Below are positions 46,227-59,213 of a stretch of DNA of 64,000 bases, piece after piece. The first letter of the stretch is position 1; each line of letters opens with the position of its first letter. Made by a program: the position numbers and the translations under genes. The notes under the pieces were generated by a model that saw only the letters and a list, made by a program, of their open reading frames with translations, did not search any database and was not told where the DNA came from. This DNA comes from Timema cristinae (lineage: Eukaryota > Arthropoda > Insecta > Phasmatodea > Timematidae), in NCBI GenBank assembly GCA_039000515.1, contig JBCFYV010000935.1, positions 59,372,346-59,436,345 of the forward strand, in the 5' to 3' direction.

Positions 46227-47997
46227 GCAAGCTTATTTGTATATCTATCCTCATAGTAACTCTGTAAAACTAGGATTAAATACCCCTTGTTTCATTCATT
46301 ATAATTTCATTATTGTTCATAAATAGACCTATCTGGTCTTAGTATGATATTAGCTAGGCTGGATTATTGTCATGTATGGTGGTTTAACCTTGTATTACTA
46401 TTTGTTGCCTAACTTTGAATGCCGCTATGTTGAGACAGACGCTCCTTCCTAGGAGAATGAGCGTTAATCCTCATTTAAAGCGTCACTAAACTATTCTATA
46501 ATATATACTTTCTTACTCCTGTTAGTGACTTGTCACCAAGGTGTTTATATATCTATTCCAGCGTATCGTGAATTTACGATCATGGTGACTGAATAAGTTA
46601 TCTTTAAATAATAATGAACTGTTTGATAAATAATGTAATTAAATATATATGTAATTCTATTTCTCTTGTTTACATTTAATTAAACTGATTTGTTTAAAAT
46701 TATATTTCTCTTATATCTCACCCTCACAAAATTCCCTTATTTTACTTTGTGTGTAATTGTAATCGTCACTTTTTTTTTTGGAGAAGCGAGGATTCACCGG
46801 TTGTTTATCGAGCTATCATTGATACCACAGCGACTCGGGTGTGCGAATATATTCTTGTTCGCAGTCGATACATCGTTTACAAGAGCAGTCCAGTTAACTG
46901 ATTATAGAATTGGAATAAGGTCATTAAATAATAAGTTCCTTGTTTGTACCTACCCACCTTTATGTTCTGTGTTTACGTTTGTTAGTATTAAGAAGATAAA
47001 CTTCGAAGCAAACATTCTCTGAGCCATTCCTGAAATAATTTTTAACTATGGCTCCTTCTAAATTAAGCAACATGATTAATCTTCTATTTAATTATGACTC
47101 TCAGTTCAACATATGCGTCCGCTTTCTTATTTATAGAAGGTACAAAGATCTAATATTGCAACTATCAGTTTTAAAACTCTTCAATTTGTCATTCTTTACA
47201 AATAAATCAGTACGTCTGTAAAAAATAACTTTTATGTACTAAAGTTATAAATCAAACTAAATCCAAGAAATTAATATTCTATAAAATACAAACTGAACTG
47301 CATCATCCAAGTATTTCAACATACAATAATCATGCACACTAACTAGGAACAAACTTCCTAATGTACCGCACACCCCACCACCGATATTTTTTACTGACGA
47401 CGAATATTTGCTTGGTACTCACCGGACGATTATTGGTTGAGAATGCTCGCTCTTTTGTGGTGAATACCACCTACACCACTATACGTATGTATCGAGAGGT
47501 TTTTTTTTATTACTACCCACTCTCCTTCCATTCAGACTGGTAGATTTTCATTAAAATATATTTTCTTCATCCATATCCCGTTATTATAATTAATATATAT
47601 GCATGCGTATAACCCTGAAGTTTAATGAGACGTGGCGAAAATAAAACTACTACACAAAAGAAACCGCGTCTAATAGTGTTCCCGCGCGGCGGCCTGGGTC
47701 GTCTATAATAATAGAAGAAAAAACCCGTTACGAGGATTAAACGAAAATCGATAGCTTCGGTGAAAAGGGATGTTTTCTCTTCACCCATTTGACTACAATG
47801 TGATGAGTAAAAAAAAAAGAGAGAGATGGTTTGGATGAGATACAACGCTTGATTGGACAGTGCTACACCCGGGGAGTATCTGAGGTTTGAACAAAAGTGA
47901 GATTTGTTGTTGTGTTTTACAACAAAATATGTTTGTTATAATTTAATTATCTCGTGGGTTTATAACTGTTAGTTTGTATGCATGTTTGATAAGTACT
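46227..47997. other. No gene recognised
   Basis: Repeat-poor DNA of 1.77 kb. Open frames of up to about 110 codons (for example 46690-47022 on plus) have low-complexity, hydrophobic translations typical of AT-rich chance frames. Confidence 0.4.
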
Positions 47998-48119
47998 TTA
48001 ATACGGTAGGGATGAGAAAGGAAGAATTTTAGAGGTAATATACCCGCATTTGAATAGAAGGAGAGTGGGAAACCATTTCGGAAAAACCACTCTCAGTAGA
48101 CTCGACCGGTTAATGCTGT
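47998..48119 (-). mobile_element. SINE-B copy cut by MITE
   Basis: Body GGGATGAGAAAGGAAGAATT to CACTCTCAGTAGACTCGACC on the plus strand, then an abrupt change at the MITE starting 48122. The head does not continue on the far side of the MITE, so it was already lost or later deleted. Confidence 0.78.
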
Positions 48120-48121
48120 TA

Positions 48122-48349
48122 CATTAGCCCCATGGCTTCTTTGGTGCTGACTGACAGCTCACAGCGGACAGCCTTAAAAAGTTACCAGACCAAATTACGT
48201 ATCCCTACGCCGAACAAGATGATCTGCAAAAACATGTGTTTAGCAGCTTTCACTTTTGACAGTAAAAATTTAGGTATATACCTAAATATTCACTGTCAGA
48301 AGTCATCTGTGAGCTGTCAGTCAGCACCAAAGAAGTCATGGAGCTACTG
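48122..48349. mobile_element. TA-flanked MITE, copy 2 (inverted relative to copy 1)
   Basis: Ends CATTAGCCCCATGGCTTCTT and (reverse) CAGTAGCTCCATGACTTCTT, with TA at 48120-48121 and 48350-48351. The internal asymmetric segment (CCTACGCCGAAC on plus) is the reverse of copy 1 (GTTCGGCGTAGG), and the TATATACCTAAAT palindrome is kept. Confidence 0.92.
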
Positions 48350-48351
48350 TA

Positions 48352-49599
48352 TTCAATATTTATTGATATTAGCATGTGCATAAAACTAAACTCTATGTTG
48401 TTACTGGAGAAACATTTCAATTATTTTGGCCAAACAAATTGAATGCTATAAAAACTGTAAGAATATTTGCACTCCCTTCGCCCGCACCTTAATGTATATT
48501 CTCGAATAGCATGGAAGGGTTCTTAGGTGCGGAGGAAAAAAAAAAGGTCAAGCTATTTAGTCATAGACAGGAAGATGGCTTAACCATGCGTCCCAACACT
48601 CCAGCCCCTGCCTCTTTTTCTTTGTGGCTTTGTGGCTTAAAAAACACACTCGTACACTTCGTGAATGTGGAATTCAATTAAGACAGACTACAACTAGACT
48701 TCTTTTATTTTATGTCTTTTTTTTTCTGTCTCGTTTGGAATGTTTTACATTGTTTTAATGTTTATTCTCTCTTTTGTTTACCAGGTGAGGGAGATTATTT
48801 CCAGTCCAAGGACAGACAACACTAGTGTGAGTAAAGTCAAGTTTTACCTCATCGCGAGAAATTAAACAATTTAGTTTTACGAGGTTGGAAAACAAAAAAT
48901 GAACCGCCACGTCTTTCTTTTAACTAATAATTTACTAGATTGCTTTTGCTTTTATGTTATTTTTTTGCGTTATAAAAACAATTCTTTTTACTTTCTTTGT
49001 TAAAATTAGAGATTTGATGAGTTTGGCTACTATATACAAATTTTAAAATATTTCGGGAGTGAAAAATATTTCCTAGTTATAATGGAAGAATAATTTTGCA
49101 ACTAATTGAACTAGATGGATTAGTTATTAAGAGCGTGCATCATATGTCAATCAACTCTGTGATACAGTCGGGTTAAAATAGTAAATTTACACGAAGAATA
49201 TCGCACGTAGATCATTTCCGAAAACATTAATGGAGATAAAGAGTTAATAGAAGTTCCTAATATTGAACATTATCGAAAATATATTGAATGACATTTGGAT
49301 AAAAACTGCATTAAAAAAGCCGTTTTTGACCATTTTAGAATGGCTTCACAGATAAGCACTGTGCACAAATCTTTATTCTGTATTAATAGGGACATACTAT
49401 TGTAATTAACAAAAAACTTTGTCGCGTTGTCCCCCATCGTCACCACGTAAAATTTCGAATAATCTTTCAAATACGACTGCACTGCACACATTTCTGGCAT
49501 AACGTAGGTGTTTTATTTCTCCTTTAACTTTCATACCTCGCGCGCGCACACAAAAAGCCGGAAGCAGAGTTGATCCTGAAAACGTACACTTTCTGAACA
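48352..49599. other. No feature recognised
   Basis: Unassigned AT-rich DNA. Confidence 0.45.
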
Positions 49600-49790
49600 A
49601 ACCGATTATAACAACACATGAAGTACTAACTAGCTTAATTCTAGAAAATATTCATCGCAACTATTGATTGGTCACTGTTAAAAAGGAGACACCTATTTCA
49701 CCAATAGGCCTAATACATTTTGACCTAGCTTAAAAACAAACCCGTGACCAACGGCCGACCGACTGAACTAAGGTGTTGTGGACGATGCCA
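49600..49790 (-). mobile_element. SINE-H copy
   Basis: ACTAACTAGCTTAATTCTAG, GCAACTATTGATTGGTCACT and the head remnant CGACCGACTGAACTAAGG (reversed A box) follow the same order as the 1500 copy. Confidence 0.68.
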
Positions 49791-49884
49791 TCCTGATATA
49801 ATCGGGTAATCATACTATAATCTTATCTGAAAGTCATAAAAATTACATCTCATTCACTCAAAGTTGGGTTGCCAACTATTTATG

Positions 49885-50205
49885 TCGTTTCTGGGCTACA
49901 TTACTCTGTATCTCAGTTTTCAGAAGGATTAGTCGGTACTAATGTACTGTTTCCAGGGGACGCCCAAATGTACTAATCGTACATCCTTTCCGTGGAAGCT
50001 CTTTGCATGTCCCGATGAGATGAGATGAGGTGATGATGGTAGGGAATATGAGGGGAAAGCCAATGAAGATATCAACCTAACTTAAGCCTTATTAAACAAA
50101 CCCCCGATGATCATGGGAATTATTCCTCCTTCGTGAAGAAATACCCCTTACCAGCTGGGAATCGAACACGGAACCTATTAATCAGCAGCCAGGGGCTCTC
50201 AACAT
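49885..50205 (-). mobile_element. SINE-D copy 2
   Basis: Matches 44405-44720 in order: TCTGGGCTACAT, CAAATGTACTAATCGTACAT, CCTTTCC, GATGAGATGAGATGAGGTGA, AACCTAACTTAAG, TTATTCCTCCTTCGTGAAG, AGCTGGGAATCGAACACGG. The reversed B box marks the head at the right end. Confidence 0.78.
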
Positions 50206-50448
50206 TACAGAAGGATTACTTAAAGAAAAAAAAAAGCTATGAGATAGTAATTCAATGAGCGAAGTAGTTTTATTTAGTGTGTGTAATTGATCTTAGGAAA
50301 TATTTTATTTTTAAAAGATTTAAATACTTTCTATACTCATTGGAAAAGGGAAGAGACAAATGGTTACAAGAGTGAGTGAATTTCTCTTCAATTTTGTTTT
50401 TATGTTATCACATTGGAGTGTACTAAGGTCACTTTTAAATGCGAGGTG

Positions 50449-50729
50449 GGTGACCTGGTGGTCTAGGGGTAAGGTGTCGGACTTCTGTGATGGGGTCCGG
50501 GTTCAATCCTCGGTCCCGGCAAAGATTTATCTGATTACCAAACCCTTCCTTCACCTCTGACGAGACATCTTGTGAATGTGGGGAATGCCAGGCCTCCACC
50601 GTGGTTCGGATTCCACGTTAAACTGTAGGTCCTTCATTTCATCTCATATCACCCTACCATTACACATTAGCGTAAGTGCGTATAATCCGAACGGGTAGTA
50701 AGACGCGGTGCTAATAATAATAATAATAA
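50449..50729 (+). mobile_element. SINE-A copy, full length
   Basis: GGTGACCTGGTGGTCTAGGG to GACGCGGTGC and (TAA)n, A1 type (ACGAGACATCTTGTG). The head has GATGGGGTCCGGG in place of GCTGGCGGCCGGG. I could not find a clear duplication. Confidence 0.93.
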
Positions 50730-51249
50730 ACCGAAGTGTAGGGTAATGTGTTTGCTGTTCCACATAAAATACTTATAGTTTTTTTAATTATCTACTATGT
50801 GCATCTGGATGGAGAGAAAGTAGATGAAGATCAAAGAATACCATTATGATATACTGAAATATCTGAATTTATATATGTCATTCGATCACTAGTAGATGTT
50901 AAAATAATGTTTAGTAGCTGTTATAAAAAAATTCATGTTGAATTGTAACATATCTTGTAATATATCTCAAATTCGTTCATAATATACGTTTATCTAAGTT
51001 TTATTCTTGATTTAAAATGTTTTGAAGCTGCACCTAAAATACAATGGTCTGGGTCGTTTTCTTGAACTTCTTCTATATTATGTCTAAGTTTGTACTACCT
51101 TTCGCCCTTCACCTACAACCACACTTTGTGTCATTAAGAAAGAGGGGGAAGAAAATTACGAAACTTCTTATCTAAAGGTAAAGAGGAAAGCTCACTGCTA
51201 GATCTCAAATATCTTAAAATTTCCTGTTATGAGCCTATAAAAAAAATTA
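50730..51249. other. No feature recognised
   Basis: Unassigned AT-rich DNA. Confidence 0.45.
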
Positions 51250-52579
<1,330 letters not shown>

Positions 52580-53275
52580 GCCTTGTATAAAACTTCAAAT
52601 AGAGGCATTCACTTTCTAAAAAAAATGTCCAGGTAAGGACTATTCGAAATAGCTTTTAAGAAACATCTAATTTTTTTTTAATATTCCAGGTGAATATAAT
52701 TCTAAATTACTTCTAGAGGCATCTGATTTTTAAAATTTACCCTTAGGTGGACCACTCCAATAATTAGCATGTACCCGCCTCGGTGGCGTAGTTGGCTAAC
52801 GCGCTTGTCGTATTTAGCTCGACTGCTGAGGACGGGGAGATCGAGGTTCGAATCTCGGTCGGGTGAACTGGGGGTGTTTTTCCTAAATGGTTTTCCACTC
52901 TACCTCCACGCAAATGCGGGTTCACTTCCTCTAATTAAACCTTCCCAATTCCTAATCCATTAGCGTAATTAGTACTTAAAGCGTATAACCCGAATGGGTA
53001 GTAAGACGCGGTGCTAAATAAATAAATAAATTAGCTTGTAGAAGAATTCAATTTTCAAAAATTTGTTGGGGGAAGACCACTTCAAATAGCTTCTAGATGC
53101 ATCTAATTTTTGAAAAAAAAAAAAAAAAAGTGAAGAACACACTAGTATAAATAGCTTCTTAGGGCATCCAAATTAAAAAATAATAATCTATGTGATGATC
53201 ACTCCAAATAGATTCTAGGGAATTTGATTTATAAAAAGAAAATCTTGTAAGCCCTTTTTAAATAGCTTTTTAGCT
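52580..53275. repeat. Decayed tandem array (about 57-bp unit) split by a SINE
   Basis: About seven diverged units each begin AAATAGCTTCTAGAGGCATC-like, continue with an AT-rich TAATTTTTAAAAA segment and end AGGNNGACCACTCC-like. The SINE-B' at 52774-53028 sits within the fourth unit. Units differ so much that the array is old. Confidence 0.75.
52774..53028 (+). mobile_element. SINE-B' copy, full length, inside tandem array
   Basis: CCCGCCTCGGTGGCGTAGTT to CGGTGCTAAATAAATAAATA. The flanking duplication is AATTAGC(A/T)TGTA at 52762-52773 and 53029-53040 (one mismatch in 12). The tail is (AAAT)n rather than (TAA)n. Confidence 0.95.
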
Positions 53276-53593
53276 ACGCTCCGGCTCCACTACACCCCTG
53301 CCACTTACCTCTATTAACTGGGCCGCCCACACAGCGCTGGAGGAGGGGGGGGGGGGGCACAGGTAGTTTGCCCCAATCGCCCAAACATCTAGTGCCTAGT
53401 CTTGCCGTAACAACATCACACGTGCATTTAAGACGAGGCATTGTTTTTTATAAACTCTGCTATTTTTTAAAGTCCTAGTTTAGTTAAGATAATAATGTAG
53501 CTTAGTGAAGGAAGGAAACTTTTTACTTTTTTCTTTCATTTTACACTTTAATGTTTTTACACATGTTAGTAAAAATGAATCACGTAAATCAGG
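53276..53593. other. No feature recognised
   Basis: Poly-G run near 53343-53358; nothing else. Confidence 0.45.
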
Positions 53594-53601
53594 ATGATTA
53601 C

Positions 53602-53872
53602 CAATGCTGCAGAGTCGTGAAGTTGGAGTCGTCTGTTAAAATGTACCGTTTCAAACTCCAGCTTCAAAATAAAAAACTTAAAAGTATTATGACAATATTT
53701 TATCCCTTTTCTTTTACTATTTAGTGCCAATATTTGTAATTTGGATTGATAAATTCACAATATCAAAGAAGATTCCTATGAAGTAGTGTAGTATTTTACT
53801 GAAGAAAAATATGTTTAGCCATTTATGAAGGAGTCTGAATCAAAGGTTTGGTGTACCAACTCCACAGCCCTG
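53602..53872. mobile_element. hAT-like MITE, 271 bp
   Basis: Left CAATGCTGCAGAGTCGTGAA with GTTGGAGTCG; right (reverse) CAGGGCTGTGGAGTTGGTAC. This CAG.GCTG.GGAGT terminus is a widespread hAT form. The 8-bp flanks ATGATTAC and GTGATTGC agree at six positions. Confidence 0.75.
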
Positions 53873-54219
53873 GTGATTGCCCCCTCACCCCCCGCCCGAA
53901 TACCCTGAATCCTCTGGGTGGCCTTACCTCTGTAAAAATATGTACACACTAACGAACAAACAGGTAAACGCCGCCTCAGTGTTTTTGTCAGAGCTCAAAA
54001 CGTTATTATTCTTTGTTGGATCATTGATCAGGCCGGTCATTTTAGTTTGTAAATTTTTTTTCATTATATATTTATATACAGCGCTTGAATTTTAACAGCG
54101 TTATCCACAACGGTGTGCGGTCAGAGGCATCAGTCCCGTCTCGTCTGGGTTTGCCGGTCTGACAGATTGGTCGGTGCTCGACGACTCCAGGCCGAGTGTT
54201 CTGAAATGTTTTTATTTTT

Positions 54220-54350
54220 CACCAAACTAAACAGGTTTACGACTCTCTCTCTTCCCACACAGATGCGGGTGCATTTTCTCTAGGTCATTACCTTTTTCGT
54301 ATCCACGTCATTAGTGTGAACATGCGAATATCCCGTACGGATGGAGCACG
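54220..54350 (+). mobile_element. SINE-B copy, degenerate (plus member of inverted pair)
   Basis: CACACAGATGCGGGTGCATT, TCTCTAGGTCATTACC, and a tail-like CCCGTACGGATGGAGCACG. The head is uncertain. Confidence 0.6.
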
Positions 54351-54364
54351 AGGAAAAATACATA

Positions 54365-54866
54365 AACACGGGTTATACGTTCATGTATTAATTACATTAA
54401 TGCGCTAAAGATGATGAGGGTTGAATGAAGAGTAAGTGTACCCTTATTTTCATCGAGGGAGAGTTGAAAATAATTTTGTAAAAAACCATCGATACACCCG
54501 ACCTTAATTCGACAGTTTAGTTTATTGAGAAAGAGGTGACCTGGTGGTCTAGGGGTAAGGTGTCAGACTTCTGTGCTGGCGGCCGATGTTCAATCCTCGG
54601 TCCTGGCACAGATCTTTTGATTACCAAACCCTCCTTCACCTCTGACAAGACATCTTGTGAATGTGGGGAATGCCAGGCCTCCCCCGTGGTTCGGATTCCA
54701 CGTTAAACTGTAGGTCCTCGATTTCATCTCACAATCACCCTACCATTACACATTAGCGTAAGTGCGTATAACCCGAATGCGTAGTAACGCGGTGCTAATA
54801 ATAATAATAATAATATAATAATAATTTGCGAAAGAGTAGCCTTAGGCCATGCAGCTACAGAAGCGG
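54365..54866 (-). mobile_element. SINE-B copy split by a SINE-A
   Basis: Left part (54365-54535) has tail and body (plus GGGTTATACGTTCATGTATT, CATCGAGGGAGAG). The right part (54837-54866) has the head CTTAGGCCATGCAGCTACAG. Removing 54536-54825 and one duplication restores a continuous SINE-B. Confidence 0.85.
54536..54825 (+). mobile_element. SINE-A copy, full length, inside SINE-B
   Basis: Starts GTGACCTGGTGGTCTAGGGG, A1 type, ends (TAA)n. An 11-bp duplication TTG(A/C)GAAAGAG lies at 54525-54535 and 54826-54836. The tail has lost bases (AATGCGTAGTAACGCGG), so the hairpin is damaged. Confidence 0.94.
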
Positions 54867-57059
54867 GTGAGAAATAATCCTTAACGATTCATATAAATAA
54901 ACTAGGTCCTTGGATTTTTAAGAAAACAAGATTAATCCTCAAACTTTTAGTAAAAGCGGTTCAACTTCTTTACAGACTCTTCCCTCCAACCCCCTCCCCT
55001 CCCATTATCTGAGATTCATGCACTTAACCATAATATTAAAAGCAAAACGTTTAAGATGGGTTATCTCACCGACGTACCGACATGTTTTTTCAAGTGCGCT
55101 TAGTTGTGTTTTACTCGTCTTCCGCGCAGTTTTGGTATATGAGAAGAAGGGGCTAACAGGGCATGTGGGAGGAGGTGGGAGGAGATGACTTCGCCGTCGA
55201 CGATGTCATTAAAGCCCCTAGAGTAAATTAAAGCAAGACAAACAAACATATAAACAGCTGTGGAATATTCTTAGTCTTAGAACCTCGCCTCTAAGCTTTT
55301 TCCTCTTTCTCCACTTCTCGTTTCATTTCGCGACGTCTTGACTACCCCCTTCCTCCTCATTGCTTCAACCCCCTCCTCAGGACCTCGATGAGACGGTATT
55401 CAAATGTTGTGGAATCCTAAGGATGTTTGTAGCTCAAACTACTACTGTCGGCGTTCCCTGGCTCTCATTTTATTCAATCTTTTTTATATTACGGTACGCA
55501 TGAAAAAAAAAAAAACTGATTGGTCCACTAGGTTGAGTGGAGTAGAAGTGGCGTTAAAGTGGGTTGGAGTATTTTTGTAGTTTATATATCAAAACAATTT
55601 TTAGTCAAAAGAAATGAAATATTTATCCAGTATAAACATAGAATTTAATTTTCTTCACGTGGTGACCTTAACAGATCTTCAATATTTGTCAAGGGTGCCC
55701 TAGAATTTAATAGCGTTTCGCTTTATTAAAAAGTTTCTCATATAATGGCGCTGCGCTCATGACAGATATTCAACAACTGTTGATATCACCATGTAAAGAA
55801 AATTAATCTCTGTTTCTACTGGAGCAATATTTGGTTTATTTGGCTAAAAAAAGGTTTTACTATAAAAACTGCAAAAACTCTGCCCTTAACTCGTCTCCCC
55901 TTCCATCCCACTGCTATATTTTCAAGAAATGACGACATAGTGTGAGTGGAGTGCTGAACTCCAGTTTCACAAACCCGCTTTGTGACGCGCCTGGACTATC
56001 GAGACGTCACGTAGGCCTATTGGAAACTACTGGTCGAGTTGTAGCTTGTAACTACTCATTATTTTACCCACACGCTCTCTGTTTAGCTGCGAAAGCTACA
56101 ATTTTTTTTTTTTTTACTTTTCTTAGATGATAATAATTGGTTAAACAGTTTATCACCCAACGGCATGTTCTTTGCGTTTTCCATCATTTTGTTGAATGTT
56201 TGATCCCAATTTTAACTCGACCGTTTGATATTTAGTCATTCTGTTGGTTCTGCGTTGACCAATTTTGACGAAATATGGCAGGGACATTTTTTGATCTACC
56301 GAACGAACGATGTATATAGTTTTGGGAACTGAATATCTCTTTGGATATCGTTCAAAAAATGTCTCGTTTAATAATAACAAATCCCATGGGATTATAATTT
56401 TAAAATACTAAGCACTCGATCGAACACCTTTTGCGAGACTGAAGTGTTGAACCACGTGAGCCACGGTTATCCTCTATTAATATAATGTAGGCCTACTATT
56501 GAATATATTATTCATTTATTTTCTGTCTAACTTGATCAACAAGGAAAAATATCAATTTAAAATCCAAAGAGAAAAAGAAGATACAATTGAGTAAAGATAA
56601 AATATCAAGATGTTGGGCGTTTGAGATAATTTCGAGTAAATCGATTTTTTTCTCTTTTTCCCTCCAGTAAACTACCCTTAATTTTAGGGTTGGATGTTTA
56701 ATTCCCAAAAAACCCTCAGGGAGAACTTTATGAAAACCCCAGATACCAAGTTTTAGCCCAATCGGTAAAATAGTTTTGACTCTAGACCGAGGTACGGATG
56801 GATAGACAGACAGCATTGCGAAAACTATTTTTTTGGCCAAACATTTAACAAAATCTCGAGTTCAATTGTTTTTTGTTTTTTTTACAATCACAATACTTCT
56901 CGCTCTGAGATGTCGAGATAAAGTAAAAATATATATTTCTGATAGACTGGATAGCGAATATTATATTTGGCTTTCGAAATAAATCGAATGAAGGTTTTAT
57001 GTATATAAATATTTTAATTTTAAAACTCGATACTATAATTGTTTACCTTCTATTACTTT
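54867..57059. other. No gene recognised
   Basis: A repeat-poor 2.2 kb. The minus-strand open frame at 56508-56840 and the region near 56790 (GGATGGATAGACAGACAGCA) look like a degenerate transposable element, but no termini were found. Confidence 0.4.
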
Positions 57060-57733
57060 GTGACCTGGACTCTCAATGACGGAGATATTGAGGTTGGAAT
57101 CTCGTTTGTGTCTACTGAGGGTAGTTTTTTCCTAAATGGTTTTCCACTCTCCCTCTACGTAAATGTGGGTACAGTTTTTCTAAATTAAACCTTCCTCATC
57201 CCTAACACATTAGCGTAATCTATACTTATAAAATAACATGTCCTGACTGACTGACTGATTCATCATCGCCGAGCGCAAACTATCAAGGCTACAAGCATGA
57301 AATTCGGACTGTATATTCATTTTGTTATGTAGGCACCCACTAAGAAAGGATTTTAGAAAATTCCACCCCAAAGGGGTCAAAATAGGGGATGATAATATGT
57401 ATGAAAGTCCGTCATTTTGAAAGTTACATAAACAAAATTTTATATTTCGGTTATTGACAAACAAATAAATACGTGTTTCAGGAATTTTGGAAATTTTATT
57501 TAATAAGGGATGAAAAAGGGGGTGAAAGTTTTTATCGGACTTGCATTATTTTTGATCTGAGGTCAAGTTATGGTCATCAACGTAACGTAATATTTTAAAT
57601 TAATCTGTAAATACATATGTATATTTTCGTATTTGTATATAATCAACTTCCACGCGAGCAAAGCCGCGGGCAACAGCTATCTAGTTAGTACATATACGTA
57701 AAACCCGAATGCGTGGTAAGACATGGTTCTAAA
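57060..57733 (+). mobile_element. SINE-B copy split by a Helitron
   Basis: Left part 57060-57218 ends CATTAGCGTAA. The right part 57686-57733 resumes TTAGTACATATACG and continues AACCCGAATGCGTGGTAAGA with poly-A. Joined, these give the uninterrupted SINE-B sequence. The 5' part of the head is missing. Confidence 0.92.
57219..57685 (+). mobile_element. Non-autonomous Helitron, copy 2
   Basis: TCTATACTTATAAAATAACA at the 5' end after A, CTAG at the 3' end before T, no duplication, with hairpin GCGAGCAAAGCCGCGGGC upstream of CTAG. It is 22 bp shorter than copy 1, mostly from fewer CTGA units and a single ATAATATGTATG block. Confidence 0.96.
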
Positions 57734-57743
57734 AAAAATATTA

Positions 57744-58029
57744 GGTAACCTGGTGGTCTAAGGATAAGGTGTCAGACTTCTGTGCTGGGGGTCCGGGGTT
57801 CAATCCTCAGTCCCGGCACAGATTTATCTGATTGGTAAACCCTTCCTTCACCTCTGACAAGACGTGTGTTAATCACAACTTGAGAATGTGTGGAATGCCA
57901 GGCCTCTACCGTGGTTCGGATCCCACGTTAAACTGTAGGTTCTCCATTTCATCTCACAATCACCCTACCATTACACATTAGCGTAAGTGCGTATAACCCG
58001 AACGGTTAGTAAGACACGGTGATAATAAT
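57744..58029 (+). mobile_element. SINE-A (subfamily A2), full length
   Basis: GGTAACCTGGTGGTCTAAGG to CACGGTGATAATAATAAT. The A2 segment reads ACGTGTGTTAATCACAACTT. A short duplication AATATTA lies at 57737-57743 and 58030-58036. It landed in the poly-A tail of the preceding SINE-B. Confidence 0.93.
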
Positions 58030-58036
58030 AATATTA

Positions 58037-58661
58037 TTTTTTTAAATATTACTTTTTTATGTTAAACAATCATTTTGACAGAGCTCTTAATAGAAAGGAC
58101 AATTATTGTATTGAATCATCATACTCTACTATCCTTTACACTCGAATGAACTCTTGAGTCGACAAATATCGCGCCCGTTATTCGCAAAACTAGGAGAAAT
58201 CATGTAAACTTGTACGTAATTTGGAGATAGTGCTGTACAAAAACCGTGCAAGGAAGCATGTTTAAATTATGTAAAGTTAAAGATTACTTATTTTAGAGGA
58301 GGAGGAGACGTAATGTGGGTTTTATCGCACAGAAGACATTTTCTTTTTTCTTTATCCCTAGCTCTCTTATCCGTGTTCTTCTTTGTGCTGTGACGTTTAC
58401 ATTTTCACCCGCCAGAGAAAAAAAAATCACGTAAAATATCAAAACAAAGCCGCAAAGCCGTGATTTTTTTTATAGGGTCAACGTTTCTTTAAACTATGCG
58501 AGTGTAAAGTTGTGTTTTCGAATTAAAGTACTGGTAATTTTGTTTTTGTTCGGAGAGACTATAAATTAAAGAGAGACTCTTTAAAGTCACATCGATAAGA
58601 CTTATATAAAAAAAATCCATCGTTTTCTACTATTCATCTTTACTATCCGCAGGGTTTTTTC
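58037..58661. other. No feature recognised
   Basis: Unassigned AT-rich DNA. Confidence 0.45.
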
Positions 58662-58870
58662 AACCGCGTTTTACTACTCTTTCGGCTTATATTCATACGT
58701 ACTTATTATAGGGTAAGTATGAGAAAGGTAGAATATAAAGTAAGTGTACCTGCATCTACGTGAATTTTTTTTTATGGAAAATCGTTTTGAAAGAAGAATA
58801 CTTTGAATATCCAGCTGGGATTTGAAGCACAGCGTCCTCGTCACCAGTAAATCGTACTACGTAAATGAGC
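58662..58870 (-). mobile_element. SINE-B copy, diverged
   Basis: Tail at left (plus ACCGCGTTTTACTACTCTTT), body, B-box region CAGCTGGGATTTGAAGC; the head is partly lost near 58860. Confidence 0.8.
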
Positions 58871-58972
58871 TCGACATGTAGACCACGTGTCCAGTGGTAT
58901 GGGTTTCCCTACAATGATGCCAAGCATGCGAATGGGAAAGTACCAAATATCGTTTTAATACCAACATTTTCC

Positions 58973-59213
58973 CCCTTTGGTGGTCGAATGGTTTGTGTCG
59001 TCACTTTTGCAAATAGACTGTATTTTCAAATACGATGAAATTTCGATTAAAATCCAGGTCTGGTGTACTGAGGTAGTTTTTTCCTAAATTGTTTTTCCAC
59101 TGCCCCTCCACGGATGAGAGTACACTTCTTCTAGATTCAACCTTTCTTATCCCTAACACACTAGCGTAATTAATAAGCGTATAACCTTAATGGGCGGTGA
59201 AACGTGACGACGA
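58973..59213 (+). mobile_element. SINE-B copy, diverged
   Basis: TTTGGTGGTCGAATGGTTTG, B-box-like CGATTAAAATCCAGG, CTCCACGGATGAGAGTACAC, CACACTAGCGTAATTAATAA and a decayed tail TTAATGGGCGGTGAAACGTG. Confidence 0.85.

Noticed and set aside
46690..47022. 110-codon hydrophobic open frame as a membrane protein
   Set aside because: Low-complexity AT-rich translation without conserved features or gene structure.
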